A DNA stretch of 44,972 nucleotides from Couchioplanes azureus. GTDB taxonomy: Bacteria > Actinomycetota > Actinomycetes > Mycobacteriales > Micromonosporaceae. The position numbers and the translations under genes were made by a program. Shown one piece after another: positions 30,740-39,144 of the stretch. How positions within the stretch are numbered: the first letter of the stretch is position 1; every line of letters begins with the position of its first letter. The notes beneath the pieces are model-generated. The model ran no database searches and was not told the origin of the DNA. It was given only the letters and a program-made list of their open reading frames with translations. Location of the stretch: NCBI RefSeq assembly GCF_014648355.1, contig NZ_BMQY01000019.1, forward strand, positions 1 through 44,972, in the 5' to 3' direction.

Positions 30740-31975
30740 ATGCTCGTCTTCGTCGAGGCCGGCATCGCCGGCACCGGCCTGTCCGCCCTCGCCTGGGCCG
30801 TCGACCACGGCCTGGACGCCGGGCTGGTCAGCGTCGCCCCCGAGCAGTACGCCCAGGTGCCCGACGGCGGGCTGTTGCCCGTCCTGTCCGCCCGGGGCCG
30901 GGTGTTCCGCAGCGCCGACACCGACGCGTCCGTCCCGGACGCCGGCCTGGTCGACTGGGTCCGCGCCAGCGGCACGCGGCACGGCGTCGTCTGCATCGGC
31001 GACCGTCACCTGCCGTACGCGGCGGCGCTGGCCGAGCAGCTCGGCGTCCCGTTCCACCCGGCGCACGCGATCGCCGCGCTGCGCGACAAGCGGGTCGCCC
31101 GCGAGCACTATGCGGCGCTCGACATCCGCTCGCCGCGGTGGGCCCCGGCGGACGACGTACGCGACGCGCTGGCGCTGCTCGACGCCGTCGGCGGCCCGGT
31201 CGTGCTCAAGAACGTGAAGGGCTCGGGCAGCCTCGACGTCCTGCTGTGCCGCACCGCCGCGGAGGTGCGCGAGCACCACGCGACGCTGGCCGACCGGCAG
31301 CGCTACCTCGGCGGCGACCTGATGGCCGAGCAGTTCGTCACCGGCCCGCTGTACAGCATCGAGACGGTGGTCGACCACGGCCGCGTCGTCACCCTCGGCA
31401 TCACCGACCGGCAGCTCGGCCCGCGCCCGCACTTCTGCGAGGTGTCGTACACCTTCCCGGCGACCGTGCCGGCCGGCGTCGCCGACGAGATGGCCGCCGC
31501 GGTCGAGGCGTGCGCCAAGCATTTCGGCCTCACCCACGGCTTCCTGCACTCCGAGTTCGTGCTCACCGCCGACGGCCCGGTGCTGGTCGAGGTCAACCCC
31601 CGCCTGGGCGGCGGCCTGCTGGCCCTGATGATGAACGATTGCCTCACCGTCTCGTGCTGGGAGCTGCTGTGCCGCGCGGCGCTCGGCGAGCGGCTGCCCG
31701 ACGTGACGCACAACGGCCGGTACGCCAGCACCGCCACGGTCTATCCGGCCGAGGCGGGCGTCGTGGCGGCGCTGCCCGGCCGGGAGGCGGTGGTCCGCAG
31801 CCCGTTCGTGACCGACGTGGTGTGGGCGGCCGGACCCGGCGACGAGGTCTACCCGCCGCGGGACTTCCGGGGCGCGGTCTGCCAGATCCGCACCCGGGCG
31901 GAGAGCGCGAGCCTGGCGTACAACGCCGCGCTGGCCGCCGCCCGCGACGTCCGGGTCACGCTGGCCCCGCGCTGA
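30740..31975 (+). CDS. ATP-grasp ligase, carbamoyl-phosphate-synthase/amino-acid-ligase type
   Basis: 411 residues. The ATP-grasp fold is clear: RDKRVAREHYAALDI (Lys), PVVLKNVKGSGSLDVLL (the phosphate-binding Lys and glycine loop), MAEQFVTGPLYSIE, and the Mg-binding end LHSEFV...VEVNPRLGGG. Relatives with this layout join a carboxylate to an amine through an acyl-phosphate, as in BacD-type dipeptide ligases. The C-terminus (YPAEAGVV...VYPPRDFRGAVCQIRTRAES) is like the closing domain of those ligases. The start follows GAAGGAAGG. It is probably the bond-forming enzyme of the operon; substrates are unknown. Confidence 0.9.
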   Translation: MLVFVEAGIAGTGLSALAWAVDHGLDAGLVSVAPEQYAQVPDGGLLPVLSARGRVFRSADTDASVPDAGLVDWVRASGTRHGVVCIGDRHLPYAAALAEQLGVPFHPAHAIAALRDKRVAREHYAALDIRSPRWAPADDVRDALALLDAVGGPVVLKNVKGSGSLDVLLCRTAAEVREHHATLADRQRYLGGDLMAEQFVTGPLYSIETVVDHGRVVTLGITDRQLGPRPHFCEVSYTFPATVPAGVADEMAAAVEACAKHFGLTHGFLHSEFVLTADGPVLVEVNPRLGGGLLALMMNDCLTVSCWELLCRAALGERLPDVTHNGRYASTATVYPAEAGVVAALPGREAVVRSPFVTDVVWAAGPGDEVYPPRDFRGAVCQIRTRAESASLAYNAALAAARDVRVTLAPR

Positions 31976-31976
31976 G

Positions 31977-31998
31977 CCGGCCGCTCACCGCCGGCCGG
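31977..31998. terminator. Hairpin ending the dikinase operon
   Basis: CCGGCCG and CGGCCGG, a 7-bp stem with an 8-base loop, immediately after the ATP-grasp stop and before the convergent small gene at 32000. Confidence 0.65.
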
Positions 31999-31999
31999 T

Positions 32000-32206
32000 T
32001 CAGGACTCGGGCTCGTCGCCGTCGGCGCGGTTGGCGCCGGTGGCGTTGATGCCGGCGTTGCTGCTGCCGTGCGACGGGGTCGTCGCGGTCGGCGCCTGGT
32101 CGGTGAGCGGCGTGCCGGACTCCGGGTAGCCCGTCACGTGCTGGTCGGTGCTGCTGCCCGCGTCGGTCCCGGCGGTGTCGTCGTCCGCCCGGTCGTGGGT
32201 GGTCAT
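32000..32206 (-). CDS. Small hydrophilic protein, probably disordered
   Basis: 68 residues rich in Thr, Asp, Gly and Ala, with no hydrophobic core. The ATG follows GAGAGGA. No family recognised. Together with the small proteins at 32283 and 32676 it forms a cluster of short genes of unknown role. Confidence 0.6.
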   Translation of the reverse strand: MTTHDRADDDTAGTDAGSSTDQHVTGYPESGTPLTDQAPTATTPSHGSSNAGINATGANRADGDEPES

Positions 32207-32282
32207 GGTGGAGTCCTCTCGCCGTTGGGTCGCTTGTCTGCGGCGGATACCCGGTCGGCGCCGAAGGATTCACCGGACCGGG

Positions 32283-32576
32283 TCACGGCCGGGGCGACGT
32301 CCGCGTCCACGGGCGTTCGCCGCGGCGGCTGGTCGCCGCGACGCACCGGGGGCAGATGTGACCCACCTGGTCCTCCGCGGTGAGCACGTCGGTCGCCCGG
32401 AAGTCGAAGGGCACGTGCGGGAAGCGCCGCAGTCGCGAGCGGCTCAGCGCCAGGCCGCACACGGTCTGGTTCGTGCCGGGGGCCCACGCGTGCACGTCGC
32501 CGCCCGGCTGACGGATGCCGTCGCCGCCGATGTGCTCGTCCGAGGCGGCCACGGCGGCCGTGCGTACCTTCGCCAT
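32283..32576 (-). CDS. Conserved hypothetical protein with zinc-ribbon-like cysteines
   Basis: 97 residues. GIRQPGGDVHAWAPGTNQTVCGLALSRSRLRRFPHVPF is a pattern I know from actinobacterial hypothetical proteins; HICPRC near the end supplies further metal-type Cys and His. It could be a small zinc protein. ATG at 32576; 76 bp separate it from the minus-strand gene 32000-32206, so they may be co-transcribed. Confidence 0.65.
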   Translation of the reverse strand: MAKVRTAAVAASDEHIGGDGIRQPGGDVHAWAPGTNQTVCGLALSRSRLRRFPHVPFDFRATDVLTAEDQVGHICPRCVAATSRRGERPWTRTSPRP

Positions 32577-32675
32577 GCCGCCTCGTCTTCCCCGTCCGGC
32601 TCCGGGTACACCCGCCGATAGCGGCATATCCGGCGTGGGGCCGGGTATGCGTCGGTCGAGAAGGAGGAGATCCTC

Positions 32676-32864
32676 ATGACCAATGTTCAGCAGCCGGAAC
32701 TCAGGCGCAGCGGCGAGTCGCCGACCACCAAGCAGCGCACCGAGGACGCCCACCCGGTCACCGGGCCGCACGGCAGCCACGACAAGACCGGCAACCGGGC
32801 CACGCCCGCCGGGCAGGTATCGCCCTACGGGCCGGACGGAAAGACGGCCGACGACAACTCCTGA
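32676..32864 (+). CDS. Small hydrophilic protein
   Basis: 62 residues, charged and Pro/Gly-rich (KQRTEDAHPVTGPHGSHDKTG), no hydrophobic segment. A very strong ribosome site (AAGGAGGAGA) precedes the ATG and a strong terminator follows, which supports a real, highly translated monocistronic gene. No family recognised. It is divergent from the zinc-ribbon-like gene. Confidence 0.7.
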   Translation: MTNVQQPELRRSGESPTTKQRTEDAHPVTGPHGSHDKTGNRATPAGQVSPYGPDGKTADDNS

Positions 32865-32882
32865 GACAGCCGGATACCACGA

Positions 32883-32914
32883 GATCGCCCGGGGTCGGAC
32901 GACCCCGGGCGATC
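32883..32914 (+). terminator. Intrinsic terminator
   Basis: A 14-bp perfect stem, GATCGCCCGGGGTC with its complement at 32901-32914, and a GGAC loop, 19 bp after the small gene. Confidence 0.85.
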
Positions 32915-32930
32915 GTGCGTCTTGCGCGGC

Positions 32931-32958
32931 CGAACTAGTCTGAAACGAAACTAGTTCG
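32931..32958. promoter_or_regulatory. Probable PadR operator
   Basis: CGAACTAGT(N10)ACTAGTTCG, a perfect 9-bp inverted repeat, 17 bp upstream of the padR start. It is AT-rich against a GC-rich background. It probably binds the adjacent PadR for autoregulation. Confidence 0.7.
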
Positions 32959-32974
32959 AATCGAGGAGAGTGCG

Positions 32975-33328
32975 GTGGCGGCTCAGGCGGATCCGGCGGA
33001 CGGGTGGCTGCGCGGCTCCCTGGAACTCGCCCTGCTGGCGGCGCTGGCGGAGGAGGACCGGCACGGCTACGCGCTGGTCCACCGCCTGGCCGCGGCGGGC
33101 CTGGGCGCGGTGCGCGGCGGGGCGCTCTACCCGGTGCTCGGCAAGCTCGAGGCCTCCGGGGCCGTGCTCGCCACCTGGCAGCCCGGCGAGGGCGGCCCGG
33201 GCCGCAAGGTCTACTCCATCACTGCGGACGGGCGCGACCGGCTGGCCGCCGAGCGCGCCCGGTGGCAGGAGTTCGCCGCGGCCTTCGCCCGGCTTCTCGA
33301 CTCCCACTGCGAGGAGGCACAGCGATGA
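32975..33328 (+). CDS. PadR-family transcription regulator
   Basis: 117 residues, a winged helix. Family signature: LRGSLELALLAALAEEDRHGYALVHRL, GALYPVLGKLEASGAV, then GPGRKVYSITADGRDRLAAERARWQEF. It lacks the long C-terminal dimerisation region, so it belongs to the short PadR-s2 type. GTG start with GAGGAGA upstream. ATGA overlap with the next gene, a membrane protein, is the usual pairing of small PadR regulators with HAAS-like membrane proteins. Confidence 0.93.
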   Translation: MAAQADPADGWLRGSLELALLAALAEEDRHGYALVHRLAAAGLGAVRGGALYPVLGKLEASGAVLATWQPGEGGPGRKVYSITADGRDRLAAERARWQEFAAAFARLLDSHCEEAQR

Positions 33329-34518
33329 CGGAACCGTTCGAACGGTGGGAGCTGCGGGCCCGGGTCGCGCTCGCGGAGCGCGGCGTCCGGCCGCACGCGG
33401 CAGATCCCCTGATCGCCGACGTGCGGGAGCACTGCGCGTCCTCCGGGCAGAGCCCGGCCGAGGCGTTCGGCGAGCCGGAGGACTTCGCCGCCTCGGCCGC
33501 CGCGGAGCAGCCGCCGGAGGCGCTGGAGAACGTGGACCGCCACGGCCTGACCTCGACCGACTACCTCAGCGGGCAGGCGTTCTCGCTGGCCCTGCTGGCG
33601 CTGGCGGCCTCGCTCTTCTTCGCCGTCCTGGAGCGGACGCTGACGTTCCCGGTCACCCCGGCGATCCTGGCCGGAGTGGCGCTGCTGGTGCTGGGCCTGT
33701 TCTCGTCCGGCGCGCTGCCCGGCGCGCTGCGGGCGGCCGGTCGGCCCGGGCTCGTCCGGTGGTCCTGGGTTCTCACCGGCGTGCTCGGCCTGTCCAGCGC
33801 CACGGCGTTCACGGTGCTGCCCGACCACCAGGTGGGCCGGGTTCCCGCCCTCGGCATCGCGGCCGTCGCCGTCCTGGTCCTCGTCCTGGTGATCCGCGGG
33901 CCCAGGCCGCCTCGACCGGGGCCGCGGACACCGCCCAGGCCGCGCGGGCGGGCGAGCGGTCCCGCGGACGCCGAGGACTGGCTCGAACGCCTCGCCGGGG
34001 TGCTGGTGGGCAGGTTCGATCTGGCGCCCGAGCGGGCCGCCGACCTGGTCAGGGAAGCCCGCGCGCACCTGGCCGCCGCCTCCGCCGGCCCGGAGCAGGA
34101 GTTCGGTTCGGTCGACGACTACGCCCGGCGCCTGGCCGAGCACGAGCCGAGCCGGCGGGAGCCGTGGTGGCGCAGCACGCCCGCCCAGATGCTCAGCACG
34201 GCGATCCCCATCGGCTGGGGCGTCGACGCGTTCTCGCGCTGGCGCGCCGAGGGGCACGAGTGGGCCGCCTTCCTGGTGGCCGCGCCGCTGACCGTGGTGC
34301 TCATCTGGAACCTGGCTCGGCTGATCGGGCAGTACCTGCGCGAACGCCGGTCCCGGGCGCGGACGGAGTGGGACGATGGTGGGCAGATTGTTCAGGCTCG
34401 ACGGCGGAGGCTCGGTCAGTCTGAACAATCTGCTCGCCGCGAACTGTGCGTGTTGTGCACCCGAGGCGCTTTCACAAAACTAGGGCGTCAGCCGACTCAG
34501 CTGAAGGAGACCAGCGCC
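33325..34518 (+). CDS. PadR-linked multi-pass membrane protein, in frame with HPPD without a stop
   Basis: The N-terminal cytoplasmic part (MTEPFERWELRARVALAERG, DVREHCASSG, FGEPEDFA) looks like the helical HAAS-type domain next to PadR genes. Then come about four hydrophobic helices, a Pro/Arg linker, a second similar helical part (LVREARAHLAAA, SVDDYARRLAEHEP) and two more helices. Translation in this frame meets no stop before the hppD ATG at 34519, so the 3' end shown is only a limit. The reading QSARRELCVLCTRGAFTKLG between the two genes looks like read-through intergenic sequence. A stop codon may have been lost, or a base is wrong. Confidence 0.7.
34384..34432. promoter_or_regulatory. 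Long inverted repeat upstream of HPPD
   Basis: CAGATTGTTCAG and CTGAACAATCTG, a perfect 12-bp inverted repeat with a 25-base spacer, 87 bp before the hppD ATG. It is likely an operator of the tyrosine catabolic genes, and it indicates that hppD has its own promoter despite the open frame upstream. Confidence 0.65.
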
Positions 34519-35724
34519 ATGTCCGTGCACGACACGCTCACCAACGAGGAGCGGCTCGCGGAGCTCGACCTCGACACCCTCAAGCAGCTCGTCGGGCTCG
34601 TCGAGTACGACTCCGCCGGCGACCCGTTCCCCGTCACCGGCTGGGACGCGGTCGTGTGGGCGGTCGGCAACGCCACGCAGACGTCGCACTTCTTCCAGTC
34701 GGCGTTCGGCATGGAGCTGGTGGCGTACTCGGGCCCCGAGACCGGCAACCGCGACCACGTGTCGTTCGTGCTCAAGAGCGGCGCGGTCCGCTTCGTGATC
34801 CAGGGCGGCGTGCAGCCGGACAGCCCGATCATCGCCCACCACGCGCGGCACGGCGACGGCATCACCGACATCGCCCTCGAAGTGCCCGACGTCGACCGGT
34901 GCATCGCGCACGCGCGGGCCCAGGGCGCCACGATCATCGAGGAGCCGCACGACGTCTCCGACGAGCACGGCACCGTCCGGATGGCCGCGATCGCCGCGTA
35001 CGGCGAGACCCGGCACACCCTGGTCAACCGCACCAACTACTCCGGTCCGTACCTGCCGGGTTACGTCACCCGGACCTCGTCGTTCACCAAGCGCGAGGGC
35101 GCCCCGAAGCGGATCTTCCAGGCCCTCGACCACGTCGTCGGCAACGTCGAGCTGGGCGCCATGGACGAGTGGGTGGAGTTCTACAACCGGGTCATGGGCT
35201 TCACCAACATGGCCGAGTTCGTCGGCGACGACATCGCCACCGACTACTCCGCGCTGATGTCCAAGGTGGTCGCCTCCGGCAACCACCGGGTGAAGTTCCC
35301 GCTCAACGAGCCGGCCATCGGCAAGAAGAAGTCGCAGATCGACGAGTACCTGGAGTTCTACGGCGGCCCGGGCGCCCAGCACCTGGCGCTGGCCACCAAC
35401 GACATCCTGCGCAGCGTGGACGTGCTGCGCGCCGAGGGCGTCGAGTTCCTCAGCACGCCGGACTCGTACTACGAGGACCCGGAGCTGCGGGCGCGCATCG
35501 GCGAGGTCCGGGTGCCGATCGAGGAGCTGCAGAAGCGGGGCATCCTGGTCGACCGGGACGAGGACGGCTACCTGCTGCAGATCTTCACCAAGCCGATCGG
35601 CGACCGCCCGACGGTCTTCTTCGAGCTGATCGAGCGGCACGGCTCCCTGGGCTTCGGCAAGGGCAACTTCAAGGCGCTCTTCGAGGCGATCGAGCGCGAG
35701 CAGGAGCGGCGCGGTAACTTCTGA
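34519..35724 (+). CDS. hppD: 4-hydroxyphenylpyruvate dioxygenase
   Basis: Converts 4-hydroxyphenylpyruvate to homogentisate; 401 residues, two VOC domains. Expected iron ligands are H205 (LDHVVGN), H288 (AQHLALA) and E369 (VFFELIE). The C-terminal helix GFGKGNFKALF has the substrate-packing Phe (F384) that distinguishes HPPD from HmaS. The ATG has AAGGAGA upstream. It is followed 69 bp on by homogentisate dioxygenase. It competes for the same substrate as the HmaS encoded at 11527. Confidence 0.97.
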   Translation: MSVHDTLTNEERLAELDLDTLKQLVGLVEYDSAGDPFPVTGWDAVVWAVGNATQTSHFFQSAFGMELVAYSGPETGNRDHVSFVLKSGAVRFVIQGGVQPDSPIIAHHARHGDGITDIALEVPDVDRCIAHARAQGATIIEEPHDVSDEHGTVRMAAIAAYGETRHTLVNRTNYSGPYLPGYVTRTSSFTKREGAPKRIFQALDHVVGNVELGAMDEWVEFYNRVMGFTNMAEFVGDDIATDYSALMSKVVASGNHRVKFPLNEPAIGKKKSQIDEYLEFYGGPGAQHLALATNDILRSVDVLRAEGVEFLSTPDSYYEDPELRARIGEVRVPIEELQKRGILVDRDEDGYLLQIFTKPIGDRPTVFFELIERHGSLGFGKGNFKALFEAIEREQERRGNF

Positions 35725-35793
35725 TCGGCGCCGGGGCGGTCCCGGCCGCCCCGGCACTCGCGCACCTTCGGCATCGGGCGAACGGAGTCACGG

Positions 35794-36999
35794 ATGGCTC
35801 ACTACCAGCGAACCGGCAGTATCCCGGCCAAGCGTCACACGCAGCACCGCGACGCGAACGGCAGCCTCTACTACGAGGAGCTGATGGGCGAGGAGGGCTT
35901 CTCCTCGGACTCGTCGCTGCTCTATCACCGGCACGTCCCGTCGGCCGTCGTCGACGCGCGCGGGTGGGAGCTGCCCGACCAGGCGACCGTGCCCAACCAG
36001 CCGCTGCTGCCCCGGCACCTGCGGCTGCACGAGCTCTTCGGCGAGCAGGAATGGAAGTCGCGCGACGCGGTGCGCGACCGCCGGCTCGTCCTCGGCAACG
36101 CCGACGTCCGGATCAACTATGTCGTGGCCGGCGAGGCCTCACCGCTCTACCGCAACGCCACCGGCGACGAGTGTGCGTACGTCGAGTCCGGCGCCGGCAC
36201 CGTGGAGACGATCTTCGGTGACCTGGAGGTCGGGCCCGGCGACTACGTGATCCTGCCGCGCGCCACGACCCACCGCTGGGTGCCGTCGGGCAACGAGCCG
36301 CTGCGCCTGTACGTCATCGAGGCCAACAGCCACATCGGACCGCCCAAGCGCTACCTGTCGCGCTACGGGCAGTTCCTGGAGCACTCGCCGTACTGCGAGC
36401 GCGACCTGCGCACGCCCGGTGCACCCCGGGTGGTGGACGAGCAGGACGTCGAGGTCTACCTCAAGCATCGCGGCGACGGCCCCGCCGGGCTCGCCGGGAC
36501 CGTGCACGTGGTGCCCCACCACCCCTTCGACGTGGTCGGCTGGGACGGCTGCCTGTACCCGTACGCGTTCAACATCGCCGACTTCGAGCCGATCACCGGG
36601 CGGGTCCACCAGCCGCCGCCGGTGCACCAGGTCTTCGAGGGGCACAACTTCGTCATCTGCAACTTCGTCCCGCGCAAGGTGGACTACCACCCGCTGGCCG
36701 TGCCGGTGCCGTACTACCACTCGAACGTGGACAGCGACGAGGTCATGTTCTACGTGGGCGGCGACTACGAGGCCCGCAAGGGTTCCGGCATCAACGTCGG
36801 CTCCATCTCGCTGCACCCCGGCGGCCACTCCCACGGCCCGCAGCCGGGCGCCATCGAGGGCAGCCTCGGCGCGGAGCGCTTCGACGAGCTCGCGGTCATG
36901 GTCGACACCTTCCGGCCGCTCGGTCTCGGCGAGGGCGGACGGGCCTGCGACGACGGCAAGTACGCCTGGACCTGGGCGGGACGAGGCCCGGCTTCGTGA
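35794..36999 (+). CDS. hmgA: Homogentisate 1,2-dioxygenase
   Basis: Opens the ring of homogentisate to maleylacetoacetate; 401 residues, cupin fold. Recognised from RTGSIPAKRHTQHR near the start, the cupin stretch ECAYVESGAGTVET, HPFDVVGWDGCLYPY, and the metal-site region HSNVDSDEVMFYVGG with the following HPGGHSHGPQPG. The length fits short actinobacterial forms. Its stop overlaps the GTG of the next gene by 4 bp. Confidence 0.95.
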   Translation: MAHYQRTGSIPAKRHTQHRDANGSLYYEELMGEEGFSSDSSLLYHRHVPSAVVDARGWELPDQATVPNQPLLPRHLRLHELFGEQEWKSRDAVRDRRLVLGNADVRINYVVAGEASPLYRNATGDECAYVESGAGTVETIFGDLEVGPGDYVILPRATTHRWVPSGNEPLRLYVIEANSHIGPPKRYLSRYGQFLEHSPYCERDLRTPGAPRVVDEQDVEVYLKHRGDGPAGLAGTVHVVPHHPFDVVGWDGCLYPYAFNIADFEPITGRVHQPPPVHQVFEGHNFVICNFVPRKVDYHPLAVPVPYYHSNVDSDEVMFYVGGDYEARKGSGINVGSISLHPGGHSHGPQPGAIEGSLGAERFDELAVMVDTFRPLGLGEGGRACDDGKYAWTWAGRGPAS

Positions 37000-37844
37000 C
37001 CACGACCCCGCCGAGCGGGCTGTTCGACGGCCTGCTGGACGACGCGGCCATCTTCCCTCCCGGCGACGCGCCGATGGCCGACGCGGTACGCGCGCACCTC
37101 GGCCGCCGGTCGACCCCGCAGGCGCCGCTGCTCGGCCCGTTCATCTGCTCCCTTCCCCGGTGGGCCGAGCTGACGGCGGAGCTGACCGGCGGACCGCCAC
37201 TCGCGGTCTCCCTGACCCTGCCGGGCGGTGCCGAGCAGGTCGCCGCCGCGATCGCGGAGGCGGGCGCCGAGCCCGGCGTGCGTCTGGTGGCGCTGGAAGT
37301 GCCGGCGTCGGCCGCCGCGTTGCCCGGCGCCGTCGCCACGCTCGACCGGCACGTGCCGCCCGGGGTGGCCGTCTACGTCGAGCTGCCCGTCGGCGACGTC
37401 ACGGAGGGGGCCGTCGGCACCCTCACCGGCGCCGGCCTCCGCCTCAAGATCCGCACCGGCGGCGTCGTCGCGGCCGCGTTCCCCGGCGAGCGGGAGCTGG
37501 CCGGGGCGCTGCTGGCGGCCGTGCGGGGCGGTGCCGCCTTCAAGCTCACCGCCGGGCTGCACGACCCGGTGCGGCACCGGGATCCCGCGACCGGCTTCGA
37601 ACATCACGGGTTTCTGAACGTCATCCTGGCGACGGCCCGGGCGCTGGCGGGCGCCGGCACGGACGCCGTCGCCGAGGCCCTGGCCGACCAGGACGGCGCC
37701 CGGGTGGCGGCCGCCGTCGCCGCGCTCGACGATTCCGCGGCCGGCCGGATCCGCCGGCACTTCATCAGCTTCGGCACGTGCAGCGTCATCGAGCCGATCG
37801 ACGGCCTGCGGCACCACGGACTTCTCCCGGAGGACTCGCGTTGA
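36996..37844 (+). CDS. Conserved protein of unknown function in the homogentisate operon
   Basis: 282 residues, soluble, no signal. Alternating strand/helix segments (LAVSLTLPGG, VRLVALEVPA, VAVYVELPV, LRLKIRTGGV, AAFKLTAGLHDPVRH, FGTCSVIEPIDGL) suggest an alpha/beta barrel. KIRTGG, FKLTAGLH and FEHHGFLN look like conserved catalytic or ligand segments. It overlaps hmgA by GTGA and the next gene by TTGA, so it is translated in step with the pathway. No maleylacetoacetate isomerase is seen here, and that step or a side step is a possible role. I know no characterised relative. Confidence 0.8.
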   Translation: MTTTPPSGLFDGLLDDAAIFPPGDAPMADAVRAHLGRRSTPQAPLLGPFICSLPRWAELTAELTGGPPLAVSLTLPGGAEQVAAAIAEAGAEPGVRLVALEVPASAAALPGAVATLDRHVPPGVAVYVELPVGDVTEGAVGTLTGAGLRLKIRTGGVVAAAFPGERELAGALLAAVRGGAAFKLTAGLHDPVRHRDPATGFEHHGFLNVILATARALAGAGTDAVAEALADQDGARVAAAVAALDDSAAGRIRRHFISFGTCSVIEPIDGLRHHGLLPEDSR

Positions 37845-39070
37845 CCAGCGTCATCCCCGCCACCTGGCTCGACATCCCGGCGGACCACCCGTTCGGCGTG
37901 GCCGCCCTGCCCTACGGGGTCTTCAGCACGGCCGCCGGGCCAGGCCCCCGGGTGGGGGTCGCCGTCGGCGAGATGGTCCTCGACCTGGCGGCCGCCGCGC
38001 AGGCACTGGCCCCGGCGCTGGCCCCCGCGGTCGCCGGACCGTCGCTCGACGCGCTGCTGGCCGCCGGGCCGCGGGTGTGGTCGCAGGTCCGCTCGGCGGT
38101 GACCGCCTGGCTCACCGACGACACCCACCGCGCCGAGGTGAGCGCGCACCTGGTGCCGGCGCGGGACGCGGTCATGCACCTGCCCTTCACGGTCGCCGAC
38201 TACGTCGACTTCTACGCCTCCGAGCAGCACGCCACCAACCTCGGGCGGATGTTCCGGCCCGGCCAGGACCCGCTGACGCCGAACTGGAAGCACCTGCCCA
38301 TCGGCTACCACGGGCGGGCCGGCACCGTCGTCGCCTCGGGCACCGGCATCGTCCGCCCGCGCGGCCAGCGCCGCGGCGCCGACGGCGAGATCACCTTCGG
38401 GCCGTCGCAGCGCCTCGACATCGAGGCCGAGCTGGGCTTCGTCGTGGGCACCGGCTCGTCCCTGGGCCGGCCCGTCGGCCTGGACCGCTTCGACGAGCAC
38501 GTCTTCGGCGTCTGCCTGGTCAACGACTGGTCCGCCCGCGACATCCAGGCGTGGGAGTACGTGCCCCTGGGCCCGTTCCTCGGCAAGTCCTTCGCCACGT
38601 CGATCTCGCCGTGGATCCTCCCGCTGGCCGCGCTGGAGGCGGCTCGGGTGGCGCCGCCGGAGCGCACCGTGCCACTGCTGCCGTACCTGGACGACGCCGC
38701 CACGCCGCCGTGGGGTCTCGACGTCCGGCTCGAGGTGCGGCTCAACGGGCACGTCGTCTCCCGCCCGCGGTTCGAGGGCATGTACTGGACGGGCGCGCAG
38801 ATGCTGGCCCACATGACGGCCAACGGCGCCTCGCTGCGCACCGGCGACCTCTACGCCTCCGGCACGATCAGCGGCGAGCGTCCCGACCAGCGTGGCTCGC
38901 TGATCGAGCTGTCCTGGGCCGGTGCGGAGCCGCTGGCGCTGCCGGACGGGACGACCCGCACCTTCCTCTGCGACGGCGACGAGGTGGTCATCACCGCGAC
39001 GGCGCCCGGCCCCGGCGGCGCGGTCGTGGGTCTCGGCGAGGTCCGCGGCCGCATCCTGCCGGCGGAATGA
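37841..39070 (+). CDS. fahA: Fumarylacetoacetase
   Basis: Splits fumarylacetoacetate to fumarate and acetoacetate, the last step of tyrosine breakdown; 409 residues. Family hallmarks: DYVDFYASEQHATNLGRMFR (catalytic His), LPIGYHGRAGTVV, DIEAELGFVVG (metal Glu), GVCLVNDWSARDIQ (metal Asp), PLGPFLGKSFATSISPW and SGTISG. The TTG start at 37841 overlaps the previous stop and has GGAGG 7 bp upstream, so the start is well supported. Confidence 0.96.
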   Translation: MTSVIPATWLDIPADHPFGVAALPYGVFSTAAGPGPRVGVAVGEMVLDLAAAAQALAPALAPAVAGPSLDALLAAGPRVWSQVRSAVTAWLTDDTHRAEVSAHLVPARDAVMHLPFTVADYVDFYASEQHATNLGRMFRPGQDPLTPNWKHLPIGYHGRAGTVVASGTGIVRPRGQRRGADGEITFGPSQRLDIEAELGFVVGTGSSLGRPVGLDRFDEHVFGVCLVNDWSARDIQAWEYVPLGPFLGKSFATSISPWILPLAALEAARVAPPERTVPLLPYLDDAATPPWGLDVRLEVRLNGHVVSRPRFEGMYWTGAQMLAHMTANGASLRTGDLYASGTISGERPDQRGSLIELSWAGAEPLALPDGTTRTFLCDGDEVVITATAPGPGGAVVGLGEVRGRILPAE

Positions 39071-39144
39071 GCCGCCCGGCCCGGTGACGGCGCGGTGAGG
39101 ACGGCGCCGCGCCGGGATGGTCGTGGCCGCTGCCCGAATCCGGG

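Noticed and set aside
30740..31975. Graspetide (ATP-grasp RiPP) ligase
   Set aside because: The protein is of the carbamoyl-phosphate-synthase-like amino-acid ligase type, and no precursor peptide with repeated Thr/Glu motifs is nearby.
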